A stretch of DNA of 64,000 nt. Origin: Arenibacter hampyeongensis. Lineage in GTDB: Bacteria; Bacteroidota; Bacteroidia; Flavobacteriales; Flavobacteriaceae. Below are positions 8,133 to 17,824 of the stretch, piece after piece. The stretch's first letter is position 1. Each line of letters begins with the position of its first letter. Where the stretch lies: NCBI RefSeq assembly GCF_002909255.1, contig NZ_PIOB01000004.1, positions 124,001 through 188,000 of the forward strand. Direction: 5' to 3'. Both the position numbers and the translations under genes were made by a program. The notes under the pieces are model-generated. The model was not told the DNA's origin and searched no databases. It saw nothing but the letters and a program-made list of their open reading frames with translations.

Positions 8133-8834
8133 CTAATACCCCCTTACATCCCCCATATCCAAAGTTATTGGGCCGATATTATGTTTACTGGGCAGAAAGG
8201 CACCACTTTCCGTTACTTGCCATTCGTCCCAACTGGCTTCAATGCCGCCAATAGGGATAATACTCACCCACATCTTAAAGCTGACAGGAAAACCATTGGG
8301 CTGTAATTTCCACAAATAGGAATCCCCTGGAGTGCTCCCGCCCGAAGTATAGGTCACCAACAGTCCTTCGGTACCGTCTTCTAGGAGTACAATACTCCTT
8401 TCTGTACCGGGATCAAAAATTTTAAATGGAGCTACCAACCAAAAAGAATCATTGTTGAAAAAAGAGATGGCCTTTTTAAGTAGTTTTTGTTTTTCAGGAC
8501 CGCTAATACTAGTCTTATCTTTCTCGACAGTACTTTTAGTGGATTCGTTTAAATCGAGGTGAACTTGATAATCGCTCCAAGAAATTTTTACGATATTGGC
8601 CTCCTTATCCCAAAGGTAATAGTGTTTTCCATTGGAAAAGGACCATTCCAGGAAACGGGTTTCCCTATAGGCTTTATCATTAAGGGCAGCCAACATTTTC
8701 AGGGCCAAAGAATCGGCCTTATCGCTCTTGATGCCTTTGGGCCGAGCTTCATTGTAAATGGCGAAGAGAATGCCACAAAAAATGAACAAGAGCACTAATG
8801 ATCCAAGCAGTATTTTACCTATTTTTCTTAGCAC
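8133..8834 (-). CDS. Membrane-anchored protein of unknown function
   Basis: A 233-residue protein starting at GTG (8834), with a short basic N-terminus and one hydrophobic helix at about residues 8-27, so it is probably anchored in the inner membrane with a periplasmic domain. The rest is rich in Trp, Lys and Ser (LEWSFSNGKHYYLWDKE, ANIVKISWSDYQVHLD, GSTPGDSYLWKLQPNGFP) and looks like a beta-rich folded domain. I do not recognise the family with certainty; similar proteins of unknown function are common in Flavobacteriaceae. It lies downstream of ggt on the same strand with a 76-nt gap. Confidence 0.7.
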   Translation of the reverse strand: MLRKIGKILLGSLVLLFIFCGILFAIYNEARPKGIKSDKADSLALKMLAALNDKAYRETRFLEWSFSNGKHYYLWDKEANIVKISWSDYQVHLDLNESTKSTVEKDKTSISGPEKQKLLKKAISFFNNDSFWLVAPFKIFDPGTERSIVLLEDGTEGLLVTYTSGGSTPGDSYLWKLQPNGFPVSFKMWVSIIPIGGIEASWDEWQVTESGAFLPSKHNIGPITLDMGDVRGY

Positions 8835-8910
8835 TTATTGTTTTTTATTGGATGGATAGCCTATGTCGTGGTTGCAATCTTTGAGTTTAAGTGACCCTGG
8901 TCCATTTTAA

Positions 8911-10596
8911 TTAATATCCAACAGCGGTATCATCCCCTCGTTTATCAGCGCCTCCTTCCAGCTTTCCATTCGGCAAGACCTTAATGGCGTCTACCTTTCC
9001 TATAACTGGGGTGTTTTCCTCATTGATGATGTATCCCTTACTTATTAAGTCAGTGAGTAAGCTCTGCTCAAATCCTTCCGGTTCAAAAATTATGGCATCG
9101 GGTAGCCATTGATGGTGGAAGCGGGGAGCGTTAACCGCTTCTTGCATACTCATATTAAATTCGTAGCAATTGAGAATGGTCTGTGCCACAGCTGTGATAA
9201 TCGTGGAACCTCCAGGTGAACCGACCACCATCCATAGTTTTCCATCCTTTTCTACAATGGTAGGTGTCATACTGCTTAACATTCTCTTTTCTGCAGCGAT
9301 GCTATTGGCCTCTGCACCCACTAGTCCGAACATATTGGGAACCCCTGGTTTGGCACTAAAATCATCCATTTCATTATTAAGAAAGAAACCAAGTTCATCT
9401 GAAAAGAGTTTGGAGCCAAAGCCACCATTAATGGTTGTTGTGGCCGCAATGGCATTCCCAAAAGAATCTACAATGGAGTAGTGGGTGGTTTGATCACTCT
9501 CTACAATCTGCACGGGGCCATGGGATACTTCCGAGGATTTGGTAGCCTTATCAAAAGAGAAATTTTGCATTCTTTCTTTAAGATATTGATCGGACAAGAG
9601 CTCCTTTAGAGGAATTTCCACAAAATCGGGGTCGCCGAGAAAATAATTTCTATCAGCATAGGCCCTACGGGCCGCCTCGGTAAACAATTGAATGGTTTTA
9701 ACAGAATTATGTCCAAATGACGATACTTCATAGGGTTCCATCATCTTAAAAATTTGATTGATAGTAAACCCGCCACTGCTCGGAGGGCTCATGGATATAA
9801 TTTTTAGGTCCCTATAGTTAAAGCTAATGGGAGACCTCCATTTGGCCTCATATTTATCAAGGTCTTCCAAAGTGACATATCCTCCCTTGGCCTGGATAAA
9901 ATTCGTTAATTTTTCCGCAACTTCGCCTTTGTAAAATCCATCTTTCCCCTGTTCTGAAATTTTTTGAAGCGTTTTGGCCAATGCGGGATATTTTATGGAA
10001 TCCCCTTCTTTAAACACGGTGGCGAAAAAAGTGGTGTCGCTATTCACTTTAATAAAAATGTCACGATAATTCTCCAATCGCTCGGCTTGTTTTTTAGTAA
10101 CAATAACTCCTTTTTCTGCCAGTTGAATCACTGGTGCCAGTATTTCTTTCAAGGGTAGGGAACCAAATTTTTCGTGGACTGCGATAACCCCTGCCGCCGT
10201 ACCAGGAACTCCTACGGCCGTTGCTCCCAAAGTACTTTTGTCCGGGATTACATTCCCTAAGGAATCCAGATACATATCCTTATGTGCGGCCAAAGGCGCT
10301 TTTTCACGATAATCCAAGGCTCCTATTTCTCCATTGGCCATGCGATATACCATAAACCCCCCACCGCCAATATTGCCAGCATAGGGATAGGCTACTGCAA
10401 GCGCTAATTCCGTGGCAACCATGGCATCGAAGACGTTTCCCCCTTTTTGAATGATATCCGATCCAATTTTGGAAGCTTCTACGCGGGCAGAAACTACCAT
10501 GGCCTTTTCGGTCACAAGTCCAGTTGGTAAGGCCGATTGTTTTTTGCAGTTGACTAAGAGTAGTAGGGTGATGGCAAATAGGAAATAGTTCTTCAT
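8911..10596 (-). CDS. ggt: Gamma-glutamyltransferase, lipoprotein
   Basis: A 561-residue gamma-glutamyltranspeptidase/glutathione hydrolase. It begins with a type II signal (LLLLVNC, Cys17), so the enzyme is probably a lipoprotein facing the periplasm. The self-cleavage site and nucleophile are in QTTHYSIVD with Thr370 as the expected first residue of the small subunit; NEMDDFSAKPGVPN, SSMTPTIVEKDGK and VGSPGGSTIITAV are typical small-subunit motifs, and AGNIGGGGFMVYR and PPSSGGFT typify the large subunit. Full length for the family. It hydrolyses glutathione and other gamma-glutamyl compounds or transfers the glutamyl group. It appears to be monocistronic or followed only by the membrane-anchored protein at 8133. 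Confidence 0.93.
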   Translation of the reverse strand: MKNYFLFAITLLLLVNCKKQSALPTGLVTEKAMVVSARVEASKIGSDIIQKGGNVFDAMVATELALAVAYPYAGNIGGGGFMVYRMANGEIGALDYREKAPLAAHKDMYLDSLGNVIPDKSTLGATAVGVPGTAAGVIAVHEKFGSLPLKEILAPVIQLAEKGVIVTKKQAERLENYRDIFIKVNSDTTFFATVFKEGDSIKYPALAKTLQKISEQGKDGFYKGEVAEKLTNFIQAKGGYVTLEDLDKYEAKWRSPISFNYRDLKIISMSPPSSGGFTINQIFKMMEPYEVSSFGHNSVKTIQLFTEAARRAYADRNYFLGDPDFVEIPLKELLSDQYLKERMQNFSFDKATKSSEVSHGPVQIVESDQTTHYSIVDSFGNAIAATTTINGGFGSKLFSDELGFFLNNEMDDFSAKPGVPNMFGLVGAEANSIAAEKRMLSSMTPTIVEKDGKLWMVVGSPGGSTIITAVAQTILNCYEFNMSMQEAVNAPRFHHQWLPDAIIFEPEGFEQSLLTDLISKGYIINEENTPVIGKVDAIKVLPNGKLEGGADKRGDDTAVGY

Positions 10597-10768
10597 TTTT
10601 TACATCTTAATAATGTGCAAAATATAAACATTTCTCTAGAAACCTCTTATCACCCTTACCATTTTCTATATTAGGCTATTCCATGCCTTTTCAAGGGTAT
10701 GCAGCCAACCTTCTTTTCTTGTGCGATTTCATCAAAAAATGAGTGTAGGTAATTGAAATAGATGCAAT

Positions 10769-10798
10769 AAAAAGGGTTGTACAATGACAACCCTTTTT
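10769..10798. terminator. Bidirectional hairpin terminator
   Basis: Arms AAAAAGGGTTGT (10769-10780) and ACAACCCTTTTT (10787-10798) pair perfectly around a 6-nt loop and have A/T runs on both sides. On the minus strand it lies directly after the lipoprotein gene ending at 10806. Confidence 0.8.
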
Positions 10799-10805
10799 AA
10801 AGTGT

Positions 10806-11618
10806 CTATTCGGCTTCTCGATGCACGAATTCGCTTAAAGAGATAATTTGCTTTTGATCCTTTGAATTTTGATAAACATTATAGACCGTTGGATAATAGG
10901 AAGTTTTTGCAAATTTTGTAGGCTGGGAATAAGCTTCGCTGAAAGGAACCCCACTTTCTATATATGCCACTGTATTCATAGGTTCGATAAAGGTTACCTC
11001 CCCATCATAAGATCCGTAAAGTAGGATATTGGAAAATGGGGGAGCAAAGCTCAATGGGATCCAATGGGTACCCATCATTGGCACTGCTGTACCACCATCC
11101 GGCGGAGTTATATAATCAACAGGTAGGTAGCCTGGTAACGGATAATTGTCAAACTGTGGCGTTGCTTCGGGGTATGTCGGAATTGCCTCCCGTGCGGCTA
11201 CTGAAGTCAAATAAAAGTGTACATCAAAATGAGGCACTGTAAACACGCCATCGGGTTCATGACCGTGAGGATTCCAATCAAAGAGGACATGATTGAACGG
11301 GGTCACATCCATTGCCTTTTTGTGCAATGGCAGTACCAATTGTACAGGATCATCACCTTCAGGCAGACGGTTTAGTAAATTTTTGGACATTTCCACTCCC
11401 AATTCTTCTGGAGTGCCATCTTTTGCAATCCTTATCCATGACCGTACATGGCCTTTCCCCAAGGATATTTGGGGACCATAGAAAGTGTTGGATTTTAAGA
11501 GGGCTTTGCCATGGACAGGTTCCAGAGTATCTTCGATTGTTGACTCTGGACTACAGCCCAAATGAATTAGGAGAAAGAACAATCCCACTCCAATGTAGTT
11601 CAAATGTTTAAATTTCAT
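10806..11618 (-). CDS. Putative lipoprotein, DUF5602/TTHB210-like
   Basis: A 270-residue predicted lipoprotein (hydrophobic segment ending LIHLGC, Cys about 22). The mature part has a striking His-containing core, DWNPHGHEP, then VPHFDVHFYLTS, and a Pro-rich stretch with VPMMGTHWIPLS and LLYGSYDGEVTFIEPM. This pattern matches what I remember of the DUF5602/TTHB210-like family, but I cannot confirm it without a search. The conserved histidines (about residues 118-135 and near MGTHW) suggest metal binding. The gene stands alone, with a terminator after it and about 190 bp of unremarkable sequence upstream. No function is assigned. Confidence 0.72.
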   Translation of the reverse strand: MKFKHLNYIGVGLFFLLIHLGCSPESTIEDTLEPVHGKALLKSNTFYGPQISLGKGHVRSWIRIAKDGTPEELGVEMSKNLLNRLPEGDDPVQLVLPLHKKAMDVTPFNHVLFDWNPHGHEPDGVFTVPHFDVHFYLTSVAAREAIPTYPEATPQFDNYPLPGYLPVDYITPPDGGTAVPMMGTHWIPLSFAPPFSNILLYGSYDGEVTFIEPMNTVAYIESGVPFSEAYSQPTKFAKTSYYPTVYNVYQNSKDQKQIISLSEFVHREAE

Positions 11619-11812
11619 AGTTGTTGATGTTTAGGTAAGGTTTTAAATAAAAACGCACACCATTGTTTGCACAATGTTAAGAGGACTAACTGTGAGGGGA
11701 AATCAATTTAAAGGGAACTTATAAGTATTTGGGGAAGTATTCCCAAAATTTGGGAAAGGTGATTAAAGGTAATTATTTATTGTAATTTAATACCATGTTT
11801 AGATGAAAAAAA

Positions 11813-12427
11813 TCATGGTTGTCCCTTGACAATGAAGGGGTTGGAATTCTCAATTTCAATGTTTTTGACATAGGTGATCAAATCATCGAAGAATAAACTG
11901 AATTCTTCTTCAAATATCGAATAATGTTCCTCTAGGTCCAAAATGGCAAAATTCATTTTGGATTTATTTTTGGTTCTTCTGTTTATGCCATGCAAAACCC
12001 TCGATATCCCTTCCATTTTGGAATAATTGTAGATCCAATTATCCGATATCATATAAGGCATCATCCGTTTAACACCTAAGGGGAGTATTTCATAATTTTC
12101 ATCCAATAATTGGTAAAAATTATTCACATAATGTTTCAAGGGAACCTCAGAATAATCTTTCCAATTTTTGGCCAGAAAATGATCATAAAAAATATCTACG
12201 ATTACACCACTGTAATGACTGTAATTCTCATGTAATCGTTTGGTGCTCTGCCTTACCGTTGGGTGGGAATCTGTATATGTGTCTATGGCACGGTGTAAAA
12301 GTATTCCAGTTTGAACTCTTTCTGGAAGGTAATGATATTTATTACCTCGAATACTGTCTGCTATAAAATTTCCGATAGTGAGTTCATTGTCCCCAAAGGA
12401 GAGGTAAATATGTGCTAAAAAATTCAT
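11813..12427 (-). CDS. Acyl carrier protein phosphodiesterase-like (DUF479)
   Basis: A 204-residue member of the AcpH/DUF479 family. It starts with the characteristic MNFLAHIYLS and continues IGNFIADSIRG, GILLHRAIDTYTDSHP and IVDIFYDHFLAKNW, i.e. the conserved His/Asp residues expected for an HD-like metal-dependent phosphodiesterase. In E. coli AcpH removes 4'-phosphopantetheine from acyl carrier protein; whether Bacteroidetes homologues do the same is inferred. It faces away from glmM and has no co-transcribed neighbour. Confidence 0.82.
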   Translation of the reverse strand: MNFLAHIYLSFGDNELTIGNFIADSIRGNKYHYLPERVQTGILLHRAIDTYTDSHPTVRQSTKRLHENYSHYSGVIVDIFYDHFLAKNWKDYSEVPLKHYVNNFYQLLDENYEILPLGVKRMMPYMISDNWIYNYSKMEGISRVLHGINRRTKNKSKMNFAILDLEEHYSIFEEEFSLFFDDLITYVKNIEIENSNPFIVKGQP

Positions 12428-12495
12428 TGACCTCGGTTGAAGTTTATTAAGTTCGAATTTACAACTTAGCAGCGTAGGATTTAAACCTAACCTTT

Positions 12496-12503
12496 TATAT
12501 TTG
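12496..12503 (+). promoter_or_regulatory. -7 promoter element of glmM
   Basis: A perfect TAnnTTTG (TATATTTG) 20 nt before the glmM ATG at 12523. No TTG at 21-nt spacing is visible. Confidence 0.55.
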
Positions 12504-12522
12504 TAAAAATTTATAATATAAT

Positions 12523-13911
12523 ATGACTTTAATAAAATCTATTTCCGGAATACGAGGTACTATTGGAGGTAAGCCAGGAGACAATCTCACTCCTATTGAT
12601 GCCGTAAAATTTGCGGCCGCTTACGGTGTTTGGTTAAAAGAATACTCTAAAAAGGAAAAGTTGACCGTTGTCATAGGCCGGGATGCGCGAATTTCTGGAG
12701 AAATGATTCAAAATTTGGTGGTATCCACCCTTGTAGGATTGGGGATAGATGTAATTGATCTAAACCTATCTACCACGCCCACAGTAGAAATAGCAGTTCC
12801 TTTGGAAAAGGCCGATGGAGGTATTATTCTAACCGCCAGCCATAATCCAAAGCAATGGAACGCCCTAAAACTTTTAAATGAAAAAGGGGAGTTCTTGGAT
12901 GCTGCCCATGGAGCAATAATATTGGAAATTGCCGAAAAAGAAGCTTTCAATTTCTCTGAAGTGGACCACCTGGGAACCATAACTAAAAATGATTCTTATA
13001 TAGATATCCATATAGATGAGGTTTTGGATCTATCCTTGGTAGATGCAGATGTCATTAGAGCAGCCAAGTTTAAGGTAGTGGTAGACGGTGTCAACTCCAC
13101 TGGAGGCATTGCGATTCCGAAACTTTTAAAGGAATTGGGCGTGGAAGTTGTTGAGTTGTACTGTGACCCAACAGGGCATTTTCCCCATAACCCCGAACCT
13201 CTAAAGGAGCATTTAGGTGATATCTGCGAATTGGTAGTTAGGGAAAAGGCAGACTTCGGAATTGTAGTAGATCCAGATGTAGATCGCTTGGCTTTTATCA
13301 CCAATGAAGGAGAAATGTTCGGGGAGGAATATACTTTAGTGGCCTGTGCGGATTACGTGTTGGGTAAGACCAAGGGAAATACTGTTTCCAATTTATCATC
13401 ATCCAGAGCCTTAAGGGATATTTCTGAAAAACATGGGGGTACCTATGAGGCCGCAGCCGTGGGTGAGGTAAATGTAGTGACCAAAATGAAGGCCAATAAG
13501 GCCATTATTGGTGGCGAGGGCAATGGAGGTATTATTTACCCAGAAAGTCATTATGGTAGGGATTCCCTAGTGGGAACCGCCTTATTTTTAATGTTGATGG
13601 CAGAAAGGGGAGGTACCGTAAGTGAGTTGAGAGCCAGCTACCCTAGTTATTTTATGAGTAAAAAGAAGATAGAACTTACGCCTGGTTTGGATGTGGACGC
13701 TATTCTGGTTGCTATGGCCGAGAAATATAAAAATGAGGAAATATCTACCATAGATGGCGTAAAGATCGATTTTCCCGAGAATTGGGTGCACCTGCGAAAA
13801 TCCAATACGGAGCCCATTATCCGAATTTATACAGAAGCCAAAAGTCAGAACGAGGCGGATGGCTTGGCCGATCGAATTATTGGTGAGATAAAGGCGGTAG
13901 CCGGAATCTAA
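12523..13911 (+). CDS. glmM: Phosphoglucosamine mutase
   Basis: A 462-residue alpha-D-phosphohexomutase. The phosphorylated serine is S106 in ILTASHNPKQWNA; the metal loop is DPDVDR (D250, D252, D254); the sugar-specificity loop GGEGNGGII is at about 330-338; the C-terminal phosphate loop is RKSNTEPIIRIYTEA. The GEGNGG loop and length support phosphoglucosamine mutase, which makes glucosamine-1-phosphate for UDP-GlcNAc, peptidoglycan and lipid A. A phosphomannomutase/phosphoglucomutase activity cannot be excluded from sequence alone. Downstream comes a secreted nuclease-fold protein after 59 nt. Confidence 0.88.
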   Translation: MTLIKSISGIRGTIGGKPGDNLTPIDAVKFAAAYGVWLKEYSKKEKLTVVIGRDARISGEMIQNLVVSTLVGLGIDVIDLNLSTTPTVEIAVPLEKADGGIILTASHNPKQWNALKLLNEKGEFLDAAHGAIILEIAEKEAFNFSEVDHLGTITKNDSYIDIHIDEVLDLSLVDADVIRAAKFKVVVDGVNSTGGIAIPKLLKELGVEVVELYCDPTGHFPHNPEPLKEHLGDICELVVREKADFGIVVDPDVDRLAFITNEGEMFGEEYTLVACADYVLGKTKGNTVSNLSSSRALRDISEKHGGTYEAAAVGEVNVVTKMKANKAIIGGEGNGGIIYPESHYGRDSLVGTALFLMLMAERGGTVSELRASYPSYFMSKKKIELTPGLDVDAILVAMAEKYKNEEISTIDGVKIDFPENWVHLRKSNTEPIIRIYTEAKSQNEADGLADRIIGEIKAVAGI

Positions 13912-13970
13912 ATTTACAGTTTAATGGGGGTCGGGTTGCTTAAATCCGGCCCCAACTTATTATTGGGTAT

Positions 13971-14759
13971 ATGAAATCAATGACTTTAAAATTAATTCTT
14001 TTTACTTTATTGACAGCTACTTCTTTCTCTAGTTTTGCACAGGCGGATACCCTGAGAGTGATGAGTTTTAACATTCTCCATGGGGCTACCACCGAGAACG
14101 ATTTTAACTTGGATACTCTCGCTGGAGTCATTAATCATTACCAACCCGATTTGGTGGCCTTGCAGGAGGTCGATTTTAAAACTAAAAGGGCAAAAAATTA
14201 CGATCTGCCCACGGAATTGGGTATTCGGACAAAAATGGCTTCGCTATTTGCCCGGGCCATGTATTATGATGGAGGGGATTATGGAGAGGCGGTACTATCA
14301 AAATTTTCTTTTATAGCGAGTGAGAACTTGGCTTTGCCCCATTTGCCGAATTCGGAACCTAGGGCGGCTTTGGTAACCCGTGTCAAAACCAAAAACGGAA
14401 ATACCATTCAGTTCGTGGGTACGCATTTGGATCACCTGAAGGATGAAACCGACAAAGTTATGCAGGCCAATGCCATTGTTGAAAGGCTTGGTGACACCGA
14501 ATATCCCACTTTATTGGTTGGCGATCTTAACGCTGTTCCCAATAGCAAAACAATGGATATTCTTTCGGAAAAATTTATGAAGCCCAAACATAGCAATGCT
14601 TGGGAAGGCACTTTCCCAGCAACCGGACCTACAATATGTATTGATCATATTATGTTCAACCAGGCTGAAAAATGGCAGGTCTTGGATTATGAGGTGTTTT
14701 GTGAAAATTATGCCAGTGATCACTGTATCGTGATCGCCACCCTGGTATTTACTCCTTAG
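13971..14759 (+). CDS. Secreted endonuclease/exonuclease/phosphatase-family protein
   Basis: A 262-residue protein with a signal peptide (about residues 1-23, ending SFAQA) followed by an EEP domain. Motifs along the domain are VMSFNILHG, LVALQEVD with the metal-binding Glu, GEAVLSKF, THLDHLKDE, VGDLNAVPNS and the C-terminal IDHIMFN ... ASDHCIVIATL. All catalytic Asp/Asn/His positions expected of the fold are present. Export suggests an extracytoplasmic nuclease or phosphodiesterase; EEP proteins also include sphingomyelinases and inositol phosphatases, so the substrate is open. The last 11 bases overlap the 3' end of the convergent hydroxylase-family gene. Confidence 0.85.
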   Translation: MKSMTLKLILFTLLTATSFSSFAQADTLRVMSFNILHGATTENDFNLDTLAGVINHYQPDLVALQEVDFKTKRAKNYDLPTELGIRTKMASLFARAMYYDGGDYGEAVLSKFSFIASENLALPHLPNSEPRAALVTRVKTKNGNTIQFVGTHLDHLKDETDKVMQANAIVERLGDTEYPTLLVGDLNAVPNSKTMDILSEKFMKPKHSNAWEGTFPATGPTICIDHIMFNQAEKWQVLDYEVFCENYASDHCIVIATLVFTP

Positions 14760-15744
14760 TCAGTTTTTGATTTAAATATTGTCCCCTTACCAACTTGGCA
14801 GTCTGATGTTCACCAGTATGGCTCCAACCTGGAGGCATTATAAGGTAAAGGAGTTTATTTTTAATTCCGGGGGCTCTCGCGACATCTTTGAACAAGGCTA
14901 CAAATTCGCCAAAATAAACATCCAAAAAGTTACCGCTATCCATTTTACGGGTAATACCATATTCGATTTCAATATCATGTTGTTCATCCTGGTAGGTTCC
15001 AAAGACCTTGTCCCATATATTCAACAAATTACAGAAATTGGTGTCCATGTAAAGCGGATTTCTGGCATGATGTACCCTATGATGCGATGGGGTTAAAATA
15101 ATTTTATTCAAAAATCCCATTCTGCCATCTTTCATCATATTTTCACCCACATGAATAAAGGCACCATAGGTACCATCTATAAACATGATTAAAAATAACA
15201 ATACAGGTTCTACACCCAATAAGATGCAGACCGTGGTTCTAATGGCATCCGCATAAGGGGCCTCTAGAAAAAAATGGGCGTGGGTCACGGATAGGTTCAT
15301 TTGTTCCGGAGCGTGGTGGGTAGAATGCAAACACCAAAAAAGTCGGACCTTATGGCCCCAATAGTGGTATAAAAAATGTCCAAATTCCCAAACAATGTAG
15401 CCGTATAGAAACCAATACCAGGTCATTTTGGTCTGAAATGGGGCAAGGGGCTGTAGCCATCCAATTATAAAAGTAACCATGGCTATGGCAATAAATCTAC
15501 CAATAAACCTATTGAAGATATAAATAAGGAAGTTTACCTTATACACTTTGGTATTAGGTTTTTTGTATACAAGTCCAAGAATAAATTCCAGTATTAACAA
15601 TAAGGGAATTATAGGGTATATTAAAGAAACTACTCCATCATAAGTGGAAAAAACGCTATAATCGCCAGCTTGTAGTAATTCCAATGCCTGGCTAATACCT
15701 AAAAATCCAACAATTTCATTGTATAGGGTTCCCAAAATGTCCAT
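14749..15744 (-). CDS. Sterol desaturase/fatty acid hydroxylase family membrane protein
   Basis: A 331-residue integral membrane protein with the histidine clusters of the fatty acid hydroxylase superfamily: FGHFLYHYWGHK, LHSTHHAPEQ and SHHRVHHARN, expected to hold a di-iron centre. Several hydrophobic helices precede and lie between the clusters. Family members hydroxylate or desaturate lipids such as fatty acids, sphingolipids, sterols or carotenoids. A second family member occurs at 49711-50667, close to the sulfonolipid genes. Which lipid this protein acts on is unknown. It converges on the EEP gene with an 11-bp overlap. Confidence 0.85.
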   Translation of the reverse strand: MDILGTLYNEIVGFLGISQALELLQAGDYSVFSTYDGVVSLIYPIIPLLLILEFILGLVYKKPNTKVYKVNFLIYIFNRFIGRFIAIAMVTFIIGWLQPLAPFQTKMTWYWFLYGYIVWEFGHFLYHYWGHKVRLFWCLHSTHHAPEQMNLSVTHAHFFLEAPYADAIRTTVCILLGVEPVLLFLIMFIDGTYGAFIHVGENMMKDGRMGFLNKIILTPSHHRVHHARNPLYMDTNFCNLLNIWDKVFGTYQDEQHDIEIEYGITRKMDSGNFLDVYFGEFVALFKDVARAPGIKNKLLYLIMPPGWSHTGEHQTAKLVRGQYLNQKLTKE

Positions 15745-15891
15745 AAGCGGGTTGATTTAATATAATTTCGGGTTTAATATAATTATAAAAGTTAAAACGC
15801 CCCATAATTTTAGACCAACGCCCATGTTGGACACGAGTTTGGGTATGATCTTGACCTTAGTCAACACCTACCAACTCAAAATTTATATCTT

Positions 15892-17814
15892 CTATTTCCG
15901 TATAATTATAAAATCACATCGTCTATTGGCCAGATGATCCTCATTACTGCATGGAACACCGTTAGCGCAATTATTGATCAAGCGGGACTCACCATAGCCA
16001 ATGGCACTCTCAATTCTTGAGGCGTCAATGCCCATATAAACAAGATAATCCAGCGTAGATTTCGCCCTGTTATCTGAAAGTTGCAAATTAAATTCGTCCG
16101 ATGCCCTAGAATCTGTATGCGCCTCAATCTTAATTTTTACCGATGGAAAGTCATTCATAAAGCGCACTATCTTATCCAGTTCTGCTGCTGCTTTATAAGT
16201 GATATTAAATCGATTTAGATTAAAAAATATAGGGTTTACCTTAACTTTTTCTACACCACCTTCGTTAATCACGAAACTTGAAAATGGGATTAAGGTAGCG
16301 CTATTAAGGTCTTGATATAGGCTTGGAGAATCTGCATTGTTCACCGCCTTAATTTCTTGTTTGTATTCCAGTTTTAAAAAGGCGAAAATGTGATTGTTGC
16401 TAGGGGATAACTCCACTTCAAAATTACCTTGCCCATCGGTGCTGGCTTCTGTAACCAGTTGTTTGTTCCCATCGTATACTTTTACAGTAACCCCTGGAAT
16501 GGGAGCCTTGGACAAATCATCCAATATATTGCCCTTATACATCATCATTTCGGCCGATTTACTGAAGGAATATATATCATCATCCCCTTTGCCATTGGCC
16601 CTATTTGAAGAAAAGTAACCGGTGTTTTCCGAATCATTTATGATAAAGGAAAAATCATCCATATTGCTATTGATGGGCATACCCAAGTTTTTTGGGATTC
16701 CATAGGCATTGATCGGTTCAATTTTCGATTTAAAAATATCCAATCCGCCTAAGCCAAAATGGCTGTCCGAAGCAAAATACAAGTATTGGCCGGCAACAAA
16801 GGGAAACATTTCCCTTCCCGGAGTATTGATGGTAGGCCCTAGGTTGGTTGCAGGTCCCAAGTCTCCATCTTCATCAATATCCACATAATAAATATCAGTT
16901 TCTCCAAAACCTCCGTACATGTTGGCAACAAAGAATAGTCGCTTTCCATCCTCAGTTAAATACGGATGCCCGAAAGAATATTTGGGATTATTGAATTTCA
17001 GGGAAACTGCATTCACAATGGAATCTCCTTCCACCTCTCCCCGTAAGATCTGCATATTGGAGAACCCCTTTGGGTTTACCTGCAAGTCGTTGCCCTTTAA
17101 ATAATTTTGGGTGAAATAAACGGTTCTATAATCCGAAGAATAGGTCAGCGTACCTTCGTGAAAGGAAGATTGAATGTTCTGATGAAATTTTTGTACCTGG
17201 TTAAGTTCCCCTGTAGTTTTGTTTCTATCGGCCATAAAAATGGAAAGATACGGTTGGTTGTTCCAAGAGTATTCGGCATCTTCTGAAAACTCTGGAGCTC
17301 TACTCGAGGAAAATACAATGGCATCTTTGTAGTACATGGGGGCGAAGTCCGAAAGGGGCGAGTTAATTTCGGAATTCCTTATACTGTATTTAGGTGTTTT
17401 TGCCATAAGGCTGTCCAAATATTTTTCTTGCTCCAAGATAATGGCAAGTTTTTGCTTGTCATAGCTGTAATATTCTTTTATTAGACTGTTGGCGACCGAA
17501 TATTCCTCACAGGCTTTTAGGCTTTGTATGTATCGGATAAAGGTTTCTTCATCCACTTTTTTCTCCTTCAGGGCATAAAATTTTTCGTACCAAATTTTGG
17601 CATTGGTATAATCATTAATACTGAAATAACTTTCCGCTAGGCGTTCCACAAATAGAGGTTTGGATTTTTTCTTTTTCGATTCCAATTGCTGGTAAAGGTT
17701 TATGGCCTCGGTAAAATCTAAATTTTGAAAATACTCGTTCGCATCCGCTCTGGAATTCTGTGCCAGATGGGTATTATATATTAATAAAGCGAAAATGGAA
17801 AGTATAATTTTCAT
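15892..17814 (-). CDS. OmpA-family outer-membrane protein with PD40 repeats (T9SS-associated)
   Basis: I start the gene at the ATG at 17814 (640 residues) because it begins a proper signal peptide (MKIILSIFALLIYNTHLAQ); a longer frame upstream overlaps the porP gene. Order of parts: a TPR-like helical N-terminus (about 25-140), WD40-like PD40 beta-propeller strands (about 160-400, e.g. YWN/FFVAN/YFASD patterns), a carboxypeptidase-regulatory-like domain (about 430-510), and a C-terminal OmpA domain with IEAHTDSRASDEFN and LSDNRAKSTLDYL that binds peptidoglycan. This layout recurs next to PorP/SprF genes in gliding flavobacteria, where it links T9SS-exported adhesins to the envelope. It is the last gene of the minus-strand trio. 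Confidence 0.87.
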   Translation of the reverse strand: MKIILSIFALLIYNTHLAQNSRADANEYFQNLDFTEAINLYQQLESKKKKSKPLFVERLAESYFSINDYTNAKIWYEKFYALKEKKVDEETFIRYIQSLKACEEYSVANSLIKEYYSYDKQKLAIILEQEKYLDSLMAKTPKYSIRNSEINSPLSDFAPMYYKDAIVFSSSRAPEFSEDAEYSWNNQPYLSIFMADRNKTTGELNQVQKFHQNIQSSFHEGTLTYSSDYRTVYFTQNYLKGNDLQVNPKGFSNMQILRGEVEGDSIVNAVSLKFNNPKYSFGHPYLTEDGKRLFFVANMYGGFGETDIYYVDIDEDGDLGPATNLGPTINTPGREMFPFVAGQYLYFASDSHFGLGGLDIFKSKIEPINAYGIPKNLGMPINSNMDDFSFIINDSENTGYFSSNRANGKGDDDIYSFSKSAEMMMYKGNILDDLSKAPIPGVTVKVYDGNKQLVTEASTDGQGNFEVELSPSNNHIFAFLKLEYKQEIKAVNNADSPSLYQDLNSATLIPFSSFVINEGGVEKVKVNPIFFNLNRFNITYKAAAELDKIVRFMNDFPSVKIKIEAHTDSRASDEFNLQLSDNRAKSTLDYLVYMGIDASRIESAIGYGESRLINNCANGVPCSNEDHLANRRCDFIIIRK

Positions 17815-17824
17815 AGTTCTTGGC

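Noticed and set aside
12523..13911. glmM as an archaeal-type phosphomannomutase
   Set aside because: The GEGNGG loop and length favour phosphoglucosamine mutase, though this cannot be fully excluded.
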